A stretch of 64,000 nt of DNA from Myxococcus landrumus (GTDB lineage Bacteria > Myxococcota > Myxococcia > Myxococcales > Myxococcaceae), in the NCBI RefSeq assembly GCF_017301635.1, contig NZ_CP071091.1, positions 5,344,001 through 5,408,000 of the forward strand, in the 5' to 3' direction. The translations under genes and the position numbers were made by a program. Every line of letters starts with the position of its first letter. The first letter of the stretch is position 1. Below, piece after piece: positions 28,032 to 36,376 of the stretch. The notes under the pieces are model-generated. The model ran no database searches, had not been told where the DNA came from, and saw only the letters and a list, made by a program, of their open reading frames with translations.

Positions 28032-28637
28032 ATGGGACGGATGGGGACCTGGACTCGACGTACTCTCGGCGCCGCCCTGGTGGCCGCGGCGGGACTGTTC
28101 GCGCCCACCGCCATGGCCGAGCCTCCTCGTGTCGCCTGCACCGCCACGCTCTCCGGGCGGCGCGTGCTGGCCCGCTCGGAGGTGTTCGCCTTCCTCTCGG
28201 AGGAGCTGGACCGGCTGGTCCGGCTGGGCATGGCGGGGAAGCTGGAAGTGGAGCTGACGCTGTGGAAGCGCCGGGCACTCTGGTTCAACACCCGGGTGGA
28301 CAGCGCCAGGCTCACCCAGGTGATTGCCTTCACCCGTGAAGGCTACGCACTGGATGGAAGGACGCTGCCGGAAGGGGCCCAGGCCCTGAAGCTGGACCGC
28401 GTGGCGTGGACGCTGGAGGACCCTCCCGAGGCGTCGGACCGCTTCGTCGTCCAGGTGGAGGTGCGGTTGAACGTGGTGACGGCGGCCAGCCTGGGACGGA
28501 TGGCCGCGTGGCTCACCCGCAAGGAAGGCGAGAACGAAGCCAGCCTCTCCACCTTGACGGGTCCCCTGCTGCGCTCCATCGCAGAGGACCTCTCCCAGCG
28601 CGCCTCCGGGCGCTGCGAAGTGACGCCTCCCAACTGA
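28032..28637 (+). CDS. Exported protein of unknown function next to the Omp85-like gene
   Basis: A 201-residue protein with a signal peptide (ending APTAMAEPP). The mature part alternates helical and strand-like segments (FLSEELDRLVRLGMAGKLEVELTLWKRRALWFNT, then YALDGRTLPEG). It faintly recalls DUF4390-type proteins, but I would not assign it. The start is 5 bp after the Omp85 stop, implying a shared transcript and perhaps periplasmic partnership with the barrel protein; this is inferred only from position. Confidence 0.6.
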   Translation: MGRMGTWTRRTLGAALVAAAGLFAPTAMAEPPRVACTATLSGRRVLARSEVFAFLSEELDRLVRLGMAGKLEVELTLWKRRALWFNTRVDSARLTQVIAFTREGYALDGRTLPEGAQALKLDRVAWTLEDPPEASDRFVVQVEVRLNVVTAASLGRMAAWLTRKEGENEASLSTLTGPLLRSIAEDLSQRASGRCEVTPPN

Positions 28638-28711
28638 GCGCTCGCGCCCCTCGCGAGCCTCACTCACGAATCTCGAGCGCCCGGCTTCTGGCCGAGGCCA
28701 TGAGGACTGTC

Positions 28712-29044
28712 ATGCGTCGTTGGATGCTTCCGCTGTTCGCCTTGCTGACTGCTTGTGATGCTCGACTGGAGTCGCTTGCCCAGACGGTGCATGTCTTCGT
28801 GCCGGAGACCGTCGAGACCTCGGGGCCTCGCGTCCCCGTGCTGTACCTGGAGAAGGACCGCGCGCTCTTCCTCCCGCATGGCGCGGGGGGAGGCCGCCCC
28901 GTGGAGCTGCGGCCCAGCGAGGTCGCCGCACTGAGGAGCCGCGGCGACATCGTCGTCATCGCCGTGGACTCCGAGCCCGCGCCCCTCGAGGTGCAACTGT
29001 CCGACGGGCACACACGCTACGTCACGCACCTGGGAGGAAGCTGA
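28712..29044 (+). CDS. Small lipoprotein of unknown function
   Basis: A 110-residue protein with lipobox LLTACDA. ATG 28712 has GAGGA six bases upstream; the ATG at 28700 is an alternative. The mature part has beta-rich strings such as VPVLYLEKDRALFLP, RPVELRPSEVAALRSRGDIVVIAVD and PLEVQLSDGHTRYVTHL. No known domain recognised. Confidence 0.65.
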   Translation: MRRWMLPLFALLTACDARLESLAQTVHVFVPETVETSGPRVPVLYLEKDRALFLPHGAGGGRPVELRPSEVAALRSRGDIVVIAVDSEPAPLEVQLSDGHTRYVTHLGGS

Positions 29045-29089
29045 GCATCCCGCGTGCAGTGGAGCGCTGGTCTTTCTAGGCTGTCCGCC

Positions 29090-30247
29090 ATGACCAGTCT
29101 TTCTCCACACCCCTTGCTGGCCACCGCCCTGGAGCTCGGGCCCCGACTGTCGGCGCGCTCCGCCGAGTTCGAGAGCGCGCGGCGCCTTCCTCCGGACGTC
29201 GTCGCGGAGCTCACCCGCGCGGGCTTCTTCCGGATGCTGATTCCCGAAGCCTACGGAGGGCTGGAGCTGCACCCCGCGCTCTCGTTCCAGGTCATCGAAG
29301 CCCTCTCCCGAGCGGACGGCGCCGCGGGCTGGTGCGCGATGATTGGCGCCAGCACGGGCCTGGCGACGGCGTGGCTGACGGACGCCGTGGCGCGTGAGGT
29401 CTTCTCCTCGCCGGACGTCATCACCGGAGGAGTCGCAGCGCCGCTGGGCCGTGCCGAACGCGTCGAGGGAGGCTATCGCGTCACGGGCCGTTGGCCCTGG
29501 GCCAGCGCGGGACATCACTGTCACTGGCTGGTGGGAGGCGCGGTGGTGACGGAGGGCGGCAACCCCCGCTTCGTGCGCGAGGGCATCCCCGAGACGCGCC
29601 TCCTCTTCTTCCCCGCCGAGGCCGTCACGCTGCACGACACGTGGTTCTCCATGGGCCTGTGCGGCACGGGCAGCGGGGACATGGAGGTGAAGGACGTCTT
29701 CGTCCGCGAGGACCATGCCTTCTCGCTGCTCATGCCCCCTCGCATCACCCGGCCGCTGTATGGCTTTCCCTTCGGTTTGCTGAGCCACGCGATTCCCGCC
29801 GTAGCCCTGGGCATCGCGCGCCGGGCCATCGACGAGCTCATCACCCTGGCCCGGCAGAAGACGGTGCTGGCCGAGCGCCGGCTCCTCGCCGCGCGGCCCA
29901 GCGTCCAGGAGGCGGTCGCCGAAGCGGACGCGGAGGTGCGCGCCGCTCGGGCCTTCCTGCTCGAGGTGATTCACGCCACCTTCGACGAGGCCACGAAGGG
30001 CCCCGTCTCGATGCGAGCCCGCGCCGACCTGCGCCTGGCTGCGACCCACGGAACCCGCGCCGCCACACGCGCGGTGGACCGCGTGTACGAGGCCGCGGGT
30101 GGGCCCGCCGTGTTCCATACGAACGCGCTCCAGCGCTGCTTCCGGGACATCCACACCGCGACCCAGCACGCGATGGTGGCGCGCCCCCTGCTCGAAATCA
30201 CGGGAGGCGTCCTGCTGGGCTTCGACCCGCCCTTGCCGACGCTCTGA
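29090..30247 (+). CDS. Acyl-CoA dehydrogenase-like flavoprotein (DszC/HpaB-type oxidoreductase)
   Basis: A 385-residue flavin enzyme. ATG 29090 gives an N-terminal domain with LTRAGFFRMLIPEAYGGLEL and RADGAAGWCAMIGASTG, a middle beta domain (VTGRWPWASAGHHCHWLVGG ... DTWFSMGLCGTGSGDMEV), and a C-terminal four-helix domain. The middle and C-terminal pattern matches the group that acts as flavin-dependent monooxygenases rather than true acyl-CoA dehydrogenases; substrate is unknown. The DNA after the gene forms a strong stem between it and the convergent sulfatase gene. Confidence 0.85.
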   Translation: MTSLSPHPLLATALELGPRLSARSAEFESARRLPPDVVAELTRAGFFRMLIPEAYGGLELHPALSFQVIEALSRADGAAGWCAMIGASTGLATAWLTDAVAREVFSSPDVITGGVAAPLGRAERVEGGYRVTGRWPWASAGHHCHWLVGGAVVTEGGNPRFVREGIPETRLLFFPAEAVTLHDTWFSMGLCGTGSGDMEVKDVFVREDHAFSLLMPPRITRPLYGFPFGLLSHAIPAVALGIARRAIDELITLARQKTVLAERRLLAARPSVQEAVAEADAEVRAARAFLLEVIHATFDEATKGPVSMRARADLRLAATHGTRAATRAVDRVYEAAGGPAVFHTNALQRCFRDIHTATQHAMVARPLLEITGGVLLGFDPPLPTL

Positions 30248-30255
30248 AGAAGCGA

Positions 30256-30295
30256 GGGCCCGGCCTCCCAGAAGCGCAGGGGGGAGGCCGGGCCC
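30256..30295. terminator. Stem-loop between convergent genes (probable bidirectional terminator)
   Basis: Perfect 14 bp arms, GGGCCCGGCCTCCC and GGGAGGCCGGGCCC, with a 12-base loop. It lies 9 bp after the flavoprotein stop and 28 bp before the sulfatase stop. No T run follows on either strand, so termination may depend on other factors. Confidence 0.65.
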
Positions 30296-30322
30296 CGTGG
30301 GCGGCGACGTGCCGCCATCCCG

Positions 30323-32680
30323 TTACTGCCGAGCCATCGCGGTCTTCTGCTCCGTCTTCTCGTCGTGGAGGTGCTCACCGGACACGTCCACCACCACCTC
30401 GCGCAGCGTGCCGCCCCGGAACGCGAACGGCGTGCGGTAGCGCGTGCTCACCGCGGAGTTGTCATCGCGTCCGCACGTCAGCCCCTCGCCCAGGCTGATG
30501 ACCAGCGGCATGGTGGAGGTGATGTCGCTCTGCGCGACCAGCTCGCCGTCGATGAAGAGCCTCCCGCGTCCCGGAGCGCCCTTGCCGTGCTCGAGGTCCG
30601 GCTTGCCGGTGGGCTCGAACTCGAAGCGCAGCTCCGTGCGCCCCTCGGGCACCTCCACCGCCGACTCGATGTGGAACTCCCGCTCGCCCACGAAGTTGTA
30701 GACGTAGTGCAGCCTGCCGTCCTGGATGAAGAAGGTGTAGCCCCCCGTGAGCCCGCCGTGGCTCAGGAGCACGCCCTCCACATCGCCGTCCACGTCCACC
30801 TTCGCGGTGATGGAGTGCGGACGGTTGAGCACGTGCACCGCCACGTTCTCCGGCGCGGGTGAGGTGTGCGGACGGTAGACGTAGCGCTTGCGGTCCGGGC
30901 TGATTTGCGGACGCTCCAGCGAGAAGAGCGCCTTGTCCGGAGACACCAGCGGAAGGACCTTGTAGCGGCCGGCCTCCACGTACCAGAGGGCAATCATCTC
31001 GATGAGCTTGCCGCGCTCCTCGTGGGCCAGGTTCTTCGTCTCGGAGCAGTCCTCCGCGACGTGGTACAGCTCCCACCCTTCCGCATCGAGCTTGCGCAGC
31101 CGCTCCTCCGTGAGCTTCGACTCGCCGAAGCCCTCGCCCGCCTCGGTGAAGGAGGGGCCCGGGTACGGACACACCGCCCGCCAACCGTCGTGGTAGATGG
31201 CGCGGTTGGCCATCATCTCGAAGTACTGCGTGAAGTGCTGACTCTCGGCGCGAGCGTCATCGAAGGTGTGGCGGAAGCTGACGCCCTCGATGGGCGACTG
31301 CGTGACACCTCGAAGCGAGGTGGGTGGCGCCACGTCCAGGCAGTCCAGCACCGTGGGCACCATGTCGATGGCGTGGCAGTACTGCGAGCGGACCTCTCCC
31401 CGGGCCTTGATGCCCTTGGGCCAGTGCACGATGAACGGGTCCGTGGTGCCGCCGCGGTACACCTCGCGCTTCCATCGGCGGAACGGCGTGTCGCCGGCCC
31501 AGGCCCAGCCCCATGGGTAGTGATTGAAGTACTTCGGCCCGCCCAGCTCATCCAGGGCCGCCAGGTTCTGCTCCAACGACTCCGGCGTGTTGTTGAAGAA
31601 CTTCAGCTCGTTGACGGAGCCATGCGGCCCGCCCTCCGCGCTCGCGCCGTTGTCGGAGATGACCATGATGAGCGTGTTGTCGAGCTCACCCGTCTCCTCC
31701 AGGAACTTGAGCAGCCGGCCGATGTGGTGGTCCGTGTGCTCCAGGTAGCCCGCGAACACCTCCATCATGCGCGCATAGAGGCGCTTCTCGTCGGGCGGCA
31801 GGCCGTCCCAGTCCGCCACGTCCGGGTCATGCCGGGACAACTGGGTGCCGGGAGGAATCACGCCCAGCTTGAGCTGCCGCTGGAACACCTTCTGCCGGTA
31901 CGCGTCCCAGCCGTCGTCGAACTGGCCCTTGTACTTGCCCGCCCACTCCTTGGGGACGTGATGCGGGGCGTGCATCGCGCCCGTGCAGAAGTACATGAAG
32001 AAGGGCTTGTCGGGCGCCACCTGCTTGGCGTCCGCGATGAAGTCCACCGCCCGGTCCACCAGGTCCTCGGTGAGGTGGTAGCCCTCTTCGGGCGACTTCG
32101 GCGGCAGCACCGGATGGTTGTCGTGCGCGAGGTCCGGGTAGTACTGGTGCGTGTCGCCCCCGAGAAACCCGTAGAACCGCTCGAAGCCACGGCCCAGCGG
32201 CCACCGGCTGTAGGGCCCCGCCGCGCTCGTCTGCTCCGCGGGCGTCAGGTGCCACTTGCCCAGCGCATAGGTGTTGTAGCCGCGCTCCAGCAGCATCTCG
32301 GCGAGGAAGCCGTTTTCGAAGGGGATGTTGCCGTTGTAGCCGGGATACCCCTGCGAGCCCTCGGTGATGCTGGCCATGCCGTTGGAGTGGTGGTTGCGGC
32401 CCGTGAGGATGCACGAGCGCGTGGGTGAGCACAGCGCGGTCGTGTGCATGTTGTTGTAGAGCAAGCCGCCCTTCGCCAGGCGGTCGAGGTTCGGCGTGCG
32501 GATGGGCGAGCCGTAGCACCCCAACTGCCCGAAGCCCGTGTCGTCCAGGACGATGAAGAGGACGTTGGGCGCGCCCTCCTTCGCGCGCAGTGGCCGCGGC
32601 CACGCGGGCGAGGACTCATCCAACGTACGGCCCACGGTGCCTGGGAAGGCGCTGCCCGGCTTGTATTCCTTGAGCGACAT
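30323..32680 (-). CDS. Arylsulfatase (S1 family)
   Basis: A 785-residue sulfate ester hydrolase. The formylglycine signature CSPTR is at Cys84-Arg88, and metal ligands appear in LDDTGF near 46 and NGASAEG near 345. The alkaline-phosphatase fold continues with GKWHLTP. A C-terminal jelly-roll region (about 620-785) ends the protein. No signal peptide is seen (MSLKEYKPGSAFPG), so it may be cytosolic, like the arylsulfatases of this size. Needs a formylglycine-generating enzyme, not present in the window. GGAGG seven bases before the ATG supports the start. Confidence 0.92.
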   Translation of the reverse strand: MSLKEYKPGSAFPGTVGRTLDESSPAWPRPLRAKEGAPNVLFIVLDDTGFGQLGCYGSPIRTPNLDRLAKGGLLYNNMHTTALCSPTRSCILTGRNHHSNGMASITEGSQGYPGYNGNIPFENGFLAEMLLERGYNTYALGKWHLTPAEQTSAAGPYSRWPLGRGFERFYGFLGGDTHQYYPDLAHDNHPVLPPKSPEEGYHLTEDLVDRAVDFIADAKQVAPDKPFFMYFCTGAMHAPHHVPKEWAGKYKGQFDDGWDAYRQKVFQRQLKLGVIPPGTQLSRHDPDVADWDGLPPDEKRLYARMMEVFAGYLEHTDHHIGRLLKFLEETGELDNTLIMVISDNGASAEGGPHGSVNELKFFNNTPESLEQNLAALDELGGPKYFNHYPWGWAWAGDTPFRRWKREVYRGGTTDPFIVHWPKGIKARGEVRSQYCHAIDMVPTVLDCLDVAPPTSLRGVTQSPIEGVSFRHTFDDARAESQHFTQYFEMMANRAIYHDGWRAVCPYPGPSFTEAGEGFGESKLTEERLRKLDAEGWELYHVAEDCSETKNLAHEERGKLIEMIALWYVEAGRYKVLPLVSPDKALFSLERPQISPDRKRYVYRPHTSPAPENVAVHVLNRPHSITAKVDVDGDVEGVLLSHGGLTGGYTFFIQDGRLHYVYNFVGEREFHIESAVEVPEGRTELRFEFEPTGKPDLEHGKGAPGRGRLFIDGELVAQSDITSTMPLVISLGEGLTCGRDDNSAVSTRYRTPFAFRGGTLREVVVDVSGEHLHDEKTEQKTAMARQ

Positions 32681-32824
32681 GTCGAGGCCTCCACGAGCCG
32701 GCGGAACACCTCACCAGCCCCGAAGGTCAGGAATGCGCACGCGACTGAACAGCCACCGCTGCCCTCTGGGACGACCCGAGCGGGCAAGGCCCGGTACGCC
32801 CGCCCCTGGACGACGACGCGAAGG

Positions 32825-34465
32825 CTACAGCCAGCTCGAGGACGGCTGGCCCAATTCCGCCAGCACCCGCTCCGCGGCCTTCACACCGAACCAGTTGGCC
32901 TCCTCGAAGAGCGCCAGCCCACCCAGGTCCGTGTGCGCGAAGTGCAGGCTCCTGCCCAGGCTCTCCTGCGCGGCCTTGCGCGCGGCGCCCCACATGAAGC
33001 CCGGCGTGGGCCGCACCATCGCGTGGCCCCAGCGCATGACCTCCAGCCGCTGCACCTGCTGGGTGATGCCCGGGTGCGCGGGGCGCATGTCCGCCATGAC
33101 GAGCGCCTCCCAGTCCTCGTAGTTGGCGGAGAGCGCCTTCTGCCGCTCGGCCTTCACGTCTCCGCCCGACATGGGCAGGTACCACGTGAGCACCGTGGGG
33201 CCTCGCTCGTACTGGCGAAGCTGCTGGTGCGTGGCCACCACGTAGCCCAGGCTCTTGCTCTCCTGGAACACGTTGTCCCACGCCAGCGGGAAGCCTCGGG
33301 ACTCCGGCGGCGTGGACAGCGTCAGGTTCGCCACCACCCACGGCGCATAGCTGAACGCCTCCATCCACGCGGGGCGCGCGGTCCGCCAGGGCGCCACCAC
33401 GTGCGCGGCGATGAAACGCGGACACGCCAGCACCACCTGTCGCGCCTGGAAGGAGCGAGGCTGTCCCGTGCGCGCATCCAGCGCATCCACCCGGCAGCCG
33501 TGCTCGCCCGGCTCCACGGTGTGCACCAGCACGTCGCGATCCAGCATGCGGGGAGGCAGCGCGGCGCGGAGCTGATGCACCAGCCGGCCATTGCCCTCGG
33601 GCCAGCTCAGGAAGCCCTCGCTGCGCTCACCGTGCCCGTCCTGGCGCGCGGCGAAGTACCAGATGCCCGCCCACGCGGAGATGTGCTCGGACGTGGCGCC
33701 GTAGTCGTCGCGGCACGCGTAGTCCACCAGCCACTTCAAGCGCGCGGAGTGGAAGCCCTCGCGCGTGAGCCAGTCCGCCATGCTCAGCGCATCCAGCGCC
33801 GTCCACTCGGCGTCATCGCTGGAGTGCGCGGTGGGCACCGCGAAGGCCTTGCGGCCCTTGGCGTCCTTCGCGGCGGCGAAGGCGTTCATCCGCGTGTCGA
33901 AGCGCTCCAACTCCGCCAGGTCCTCCGGCGTCGCGCCCACGCGCAGGTAGAGCCCTTCGTACCAATGGCCCCGGTAGTAGTGGCGCTCCTCCGGCTCCTG
34001 GATGAGCAGCGTCTCCTCGAAGGTCGGCCGCCCCTCCGCGTCCACGCCCGTCACCGCGCCCATCTCCCGCAGCAGCCGGACCACCGGGCCTTTGTCTTCG
34101 AGCGGCGCGGGGAGGTAGTGCGCGCCCCACGGGAAGGCGGACACCGCGTTGCGCCCGGAGCGGGACGTGCCTCCGGCCTCCGCCTCCAACTCCACCACCC
34201 GCACGTCCTTCACGCCCGCGCCCATCAGCCGCCACGCGGCGGACAGGCCGGCCACGCCCGCGCCCACCACCAGCACGTCCACGGGCTCCACCGTCTGCGC
34301 GCGAGGCAGCGGGCCGCCTCGGAGCCGGTGCCCCACTTCCACCGCGCGGTCCACCACCGCGCCGGGAATGGGCGCCCGGGCGGGCTCGCGCTTGCAAGCG
34401 CTGGCCACCGCCGAGCCGAGGAACGCGGCGATGAGCTCCCGCCGCGTCAGTTCCACTTCCGCCAC
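32825..34465 (-). CDS. FAD-dependent amine oxidase, Tat lipoprotein
   Basis: A 546-residue flavoprotein of the amine oxidase/monoamine oxidase fold. The N terminus TRREL followed by a hydrophobic stretch and ASAC (Cys24) indicates a Tat-exported lipoprotein. The FAD-binding motif is DVLVVGAGVAGLSAAWRL followed by VVELEAEAGGTSRSG. The FAD site in the C terminus (HTDLGGLALFEEANWFG) is present. It overlaps the spermidine synthase gene by 19 bp and ends the operon. Oxidation of a polyamine made upstream is suggested by context only; the substrate is unproven. Confidence 0.85.
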   Translation of the reverse strand: MAEVELTRRELIAAFLGSAVASACKREPARAPIPGAVVDRAVEVGHRLRGGPLPRAQTVEPVDVLVVGAGVAGLSAAWRLMGAGVKDVRVVELEAEAGGTSRSGRNAVSAFPWGAHYLPAPLEDKGPVVRLLREMGAVTGVDAEGRPTFEETLLIQEPEERHYYRGHWYEGLYLRVGATPEDLAELERFDTRMNAFAAAKDAKGRKAFAVPTAHSSDDAEWTALDALSMADWLTREGFHSARLKWLVDYACRDDYGATSEHISAWAGIWYFAARQDGHGERSEGFLSWPEGNGRLVHQLRAALPPRMLDRDVLVHTVEPGEHGCRVDALDARTGQPRSFQARQVVLACPRFIAAHVVAPWRTARPAWMEAFSYAPWVVANLTLSTPPESRGFPLAWDNVFQESKSLGYVVATHQQLRQYERGPTVLTWYLPMSGGDVKAERQKALSANYEDWEALVMADMRPAHPGITQQVQRLEVMRWGHAMVRPTPGFMWGAARKAAQESLGRSLHFAHTDLGGLALFEEANWFGVKAAERVLAELGQPSSSWL

Positions 34466-35943
34466 TCCGCCTCGTAGTAGTGGACCAGCACCTGGTTGTT
34501 CAGCCGGTTCACCTCCGCGGGCAGGGGGCCCATGTCCGGAGGGAAGTGCGTGAGCGTCTCCAGCGTGTCCATGTCCAGGAAGCGCAGGCCCTGCGGCAGC
34601 GGCCGGTGGTGTCCCGGCGCCTCATGGGCCACCAGCACGTAGCCCCACTCGCCGAAGGAAGGCACCAGCGCGTGGTACGGCTGCGTCCAGTAGCCCGCGG
34701 CCTTCAGCGTCGTCTCCACGCACCAGAAGGAGCGCCGGGCGAACAGCGGGCTGGTGCTCTGCACCACGGCCACGCCGTCCTGCGCCACGCGCTTCTTGAG
34801 CAGCTTGTAGAAGCCCGTGGTGTACAGCTTGCCCAGCGCGAAGTTGTTGGGGTCCGGGAAGTCGACAATCACCACGTCGTAGCGCTGGTCCCCCTCCATG
34901 AGGAACTGCATCGCATCCGCGTTCACCACGCGCATGCGGGCATCCTTCATGGAGTTCTCGTTGAGGCGGGACAGCTCGTCGTAGCCCATGGCGAGCTTCG
35001 TGATGGACGGGTCCAGGTCCACCAGCGTGACGGAGCGCACCTCGGGGTAGCGCAGCACCTCGCGCGCGGCCAGCCCATCTCCGCCGCCCAGGATGAGGAC
35101 GTGGTCAATCTTGCCCGCGCGCACCATGGCCGGGTGCACCAGCGACTCGTGGTAGCGGTACTCGTCGATGCTGGCGAACTGGAGGTTGCCGTTGAGGAAC
35201 AGCGAGAAGCCCCGCTTGCCGCGCGTCAGGACGATGCGCTGGTAGGGCGAGCTGGACGCGTGCACCACGTCGTCCGCGTAGAGCTGGTCCTCGTAGAAGG
35301 TGGTGAGCCGGTCGCCCAGCGCGAAGCCGACGATGAGGAACACCGTCAGCAGCACCGCCTTGATGCGCAGCCGCAAGGGGTTGCCGAGCAGCGGCGCGAG
35401 CAGCCACGTGCTCCACAGGCCCACCGCCGCGTTCAGGATGCCGAAGAGCAGCGAGGTGCGCACCAGCCCCAGCTTGGGCACCAGCAGCAGCGGGAACGCC
35501 ACGCTGGCCGCCAGCGCGCCCAGGTAGTCGAGCGACAGCACCTGGCTGACCAGGTCCTTGAACTTGAGCTGGTCCTTGAGGATGCGCAGCAGGAGGGGAA
35601 TCTCCAGCCCCACCAGCGTGCCGATGACGATGACGCTGCCGTACAGCGCCACCTGGAACAGGTCCGTCAGCGTGAAGGTGAGAAACAGGAGCGGCGCGCA
35701 GATGCCGCCCAGCAGCGCCACCGCCAGCTCCACCTCCACGAAGCGCTGCGCCACCCCCTTGTCGATGTAGCGCGACAGGTAGCTGCCGATGCCCATCGCG
35801 AAGAGGTAGCCACCGATGACGGTGGAGAACTGGGTGATGGAATCACCGAGCAGGTAGCTGGCCAACGCGCCGACGACGAGCTCGTAGACGAGCCCACACG
35901 TCGCGATGACGATGACGGTGATGTACAGCAGCGTCTTGTTCAC
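34447..35943 (-). CDS. Membrane-embedded spermidine synthase-like protein
   Basis: A 498-residue protein with about seven membrane spans in residues 1-215 followed by a cytosolic aminopropyltransferase domain. The latter shows the AdoMet-type motif ILGGGDGLAAREVLRYP, VTLVDLDPSI and DVVIVDFPDPNN, all typical of spermidine synthases, which transfer the aminopropyl group of decarboxylated AdoMet. The fusion to a polytopic membrane domain is unlike cytosolic SpeE. DUF350 lies 14 bp upstream and speD at the operon head, so a coupled pathway is plausible. Acceptor amine unknown. Confidence 0.85.
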   Translation of the reverse strand: MNKTLLYITVIVIATCGLVYELVVGALASYLLGDSITQFSTVIGGYLFAMGIGSYLSRYIDKGVAQRFVEVELAVALLGGICAPLLFLTFTLTDLFQVALYGSVIVIGTLVGLEIPLLLRILKDQLKFKDLVSQVLSLDYLGALAASVAFPLLLVPKLGLVRTSLLFGILNAAVGLWSTWLLAPLLGNPLRLRIKAVLLTVFLIVGFALGDRLTTFYEDQLYADDVVHASSSPYQRIVLTRGKRGFSLFLNGNLQFASIDEYRYHESLVHPAMVRAGKIDHVLILGGGDGLAAREVLRYPEVRSVTLVDLDPSITKLAMGYDELSRLNENSMKDARMRVVNADAMQFLMEGDQRYDVVIVDFPDPNNFALGKLYTTGFYKLLKKRVAQDGVAVVQSTSPLFARRSFWCVETTLKAAGYWTQPYHALVPSFGEWGYVLVAHEAPGHHRPLPQGLRFLDMDTLETLTHFPPDMGPLPAEVNRLNNQVLVHYYEAEWRKWN

Positions 35944-35957
35944 GTCGTCACTTCACT

Positions 35958-36185
35958 TCAACCGCCGATGGCCGCGGCCACGATGATGGCCAGGCCGATG
36001 ATGAACGAACCGATGACGATGCCCAGGGCCGTGTTCTGGTCGACCTCCAGCTCCTTGTGCACGTCGAACGGCATGATTTTGCGGATGGCATAGAACCCCG
36101 CGACGAACACGGCCAGTCCGATGATCGAATAGACGATGCTCGCCAACACGCCATCGAGGTTCACAACGACGCCTAGTAACAGCAT
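35958..36185 (-). CDS. DUF350 membrane protein (two spans)
   Basis: A 75-residue membrane protein. GGAGG precedes ATG 36185. The core VYSIIGLAVFVAGFYAIRKI ... ALGIVIGSFIIGLAIIVAAAI matches DUF350 (YjfL-type). It overlaps the stop of the 53-residue gene (TGATG), indicating translational coupling. Function unknown; DUF350 proteins repeatedly occur with spermidine-synthase and glutathionylspermidine-type genes. Confidence 0.82.
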   Translation of the reverse strand: MLLLGVVVNLDGVLASIVYSIIGLAVFVAGFYAIRKIMPFDVHKELEVDQNTALGIVIGSFIIGLAIIVAAAIGG

Positions 36186-36346
36186 CACTTCCCTCCCATG
36201 TAACCACCGGTCCACAACAGGACGCCGCCAGGACTTCGCCGCACGTTGCCCGGCACGCGATCTCTCTCCTCGCGCGTGAAGGGCGACCATCCGGACCACA
36301 CCACGGCGCTGTAGAACAGCACCACCAATCCTCCGAACCACTTCAT
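36185..36346 (-). CDS. 53-residue single-span membrane miniprotein
   Basis: Begins MKWFGGLVVLFYSAVVW (one membrane span), continues with a basic linker (FTREERDRVPGNVRR) and ends in a Gly-rich tail LLWTGGYMGGK. GGAGG precedes its ATG (GGAGGCGCGGCATG), and its stop overlaps the start of DUF350. The position between DUF4178 and DUF350, a good ribosome binding site and coupling make it real, though I know no family for it. Confidence 0.75.
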   Translation of the reverse strand: MKWFGGLVVLFYSAVVWSGWSPFTREERDRVPGNVRRSPGGVLLWTGGYMGGK

Positions 36347-36376
36347 GCCGCGCCTCCGGGGTTGTGGCCCACAGGC

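Noticed and set aside
32444-34477. 677-residue plus-strand open frame opposite the sulfatase start and amine oxidase
   Set aside because: Arg/His-rich shadow without domains; the opposing frame has the FAD-binding motif.
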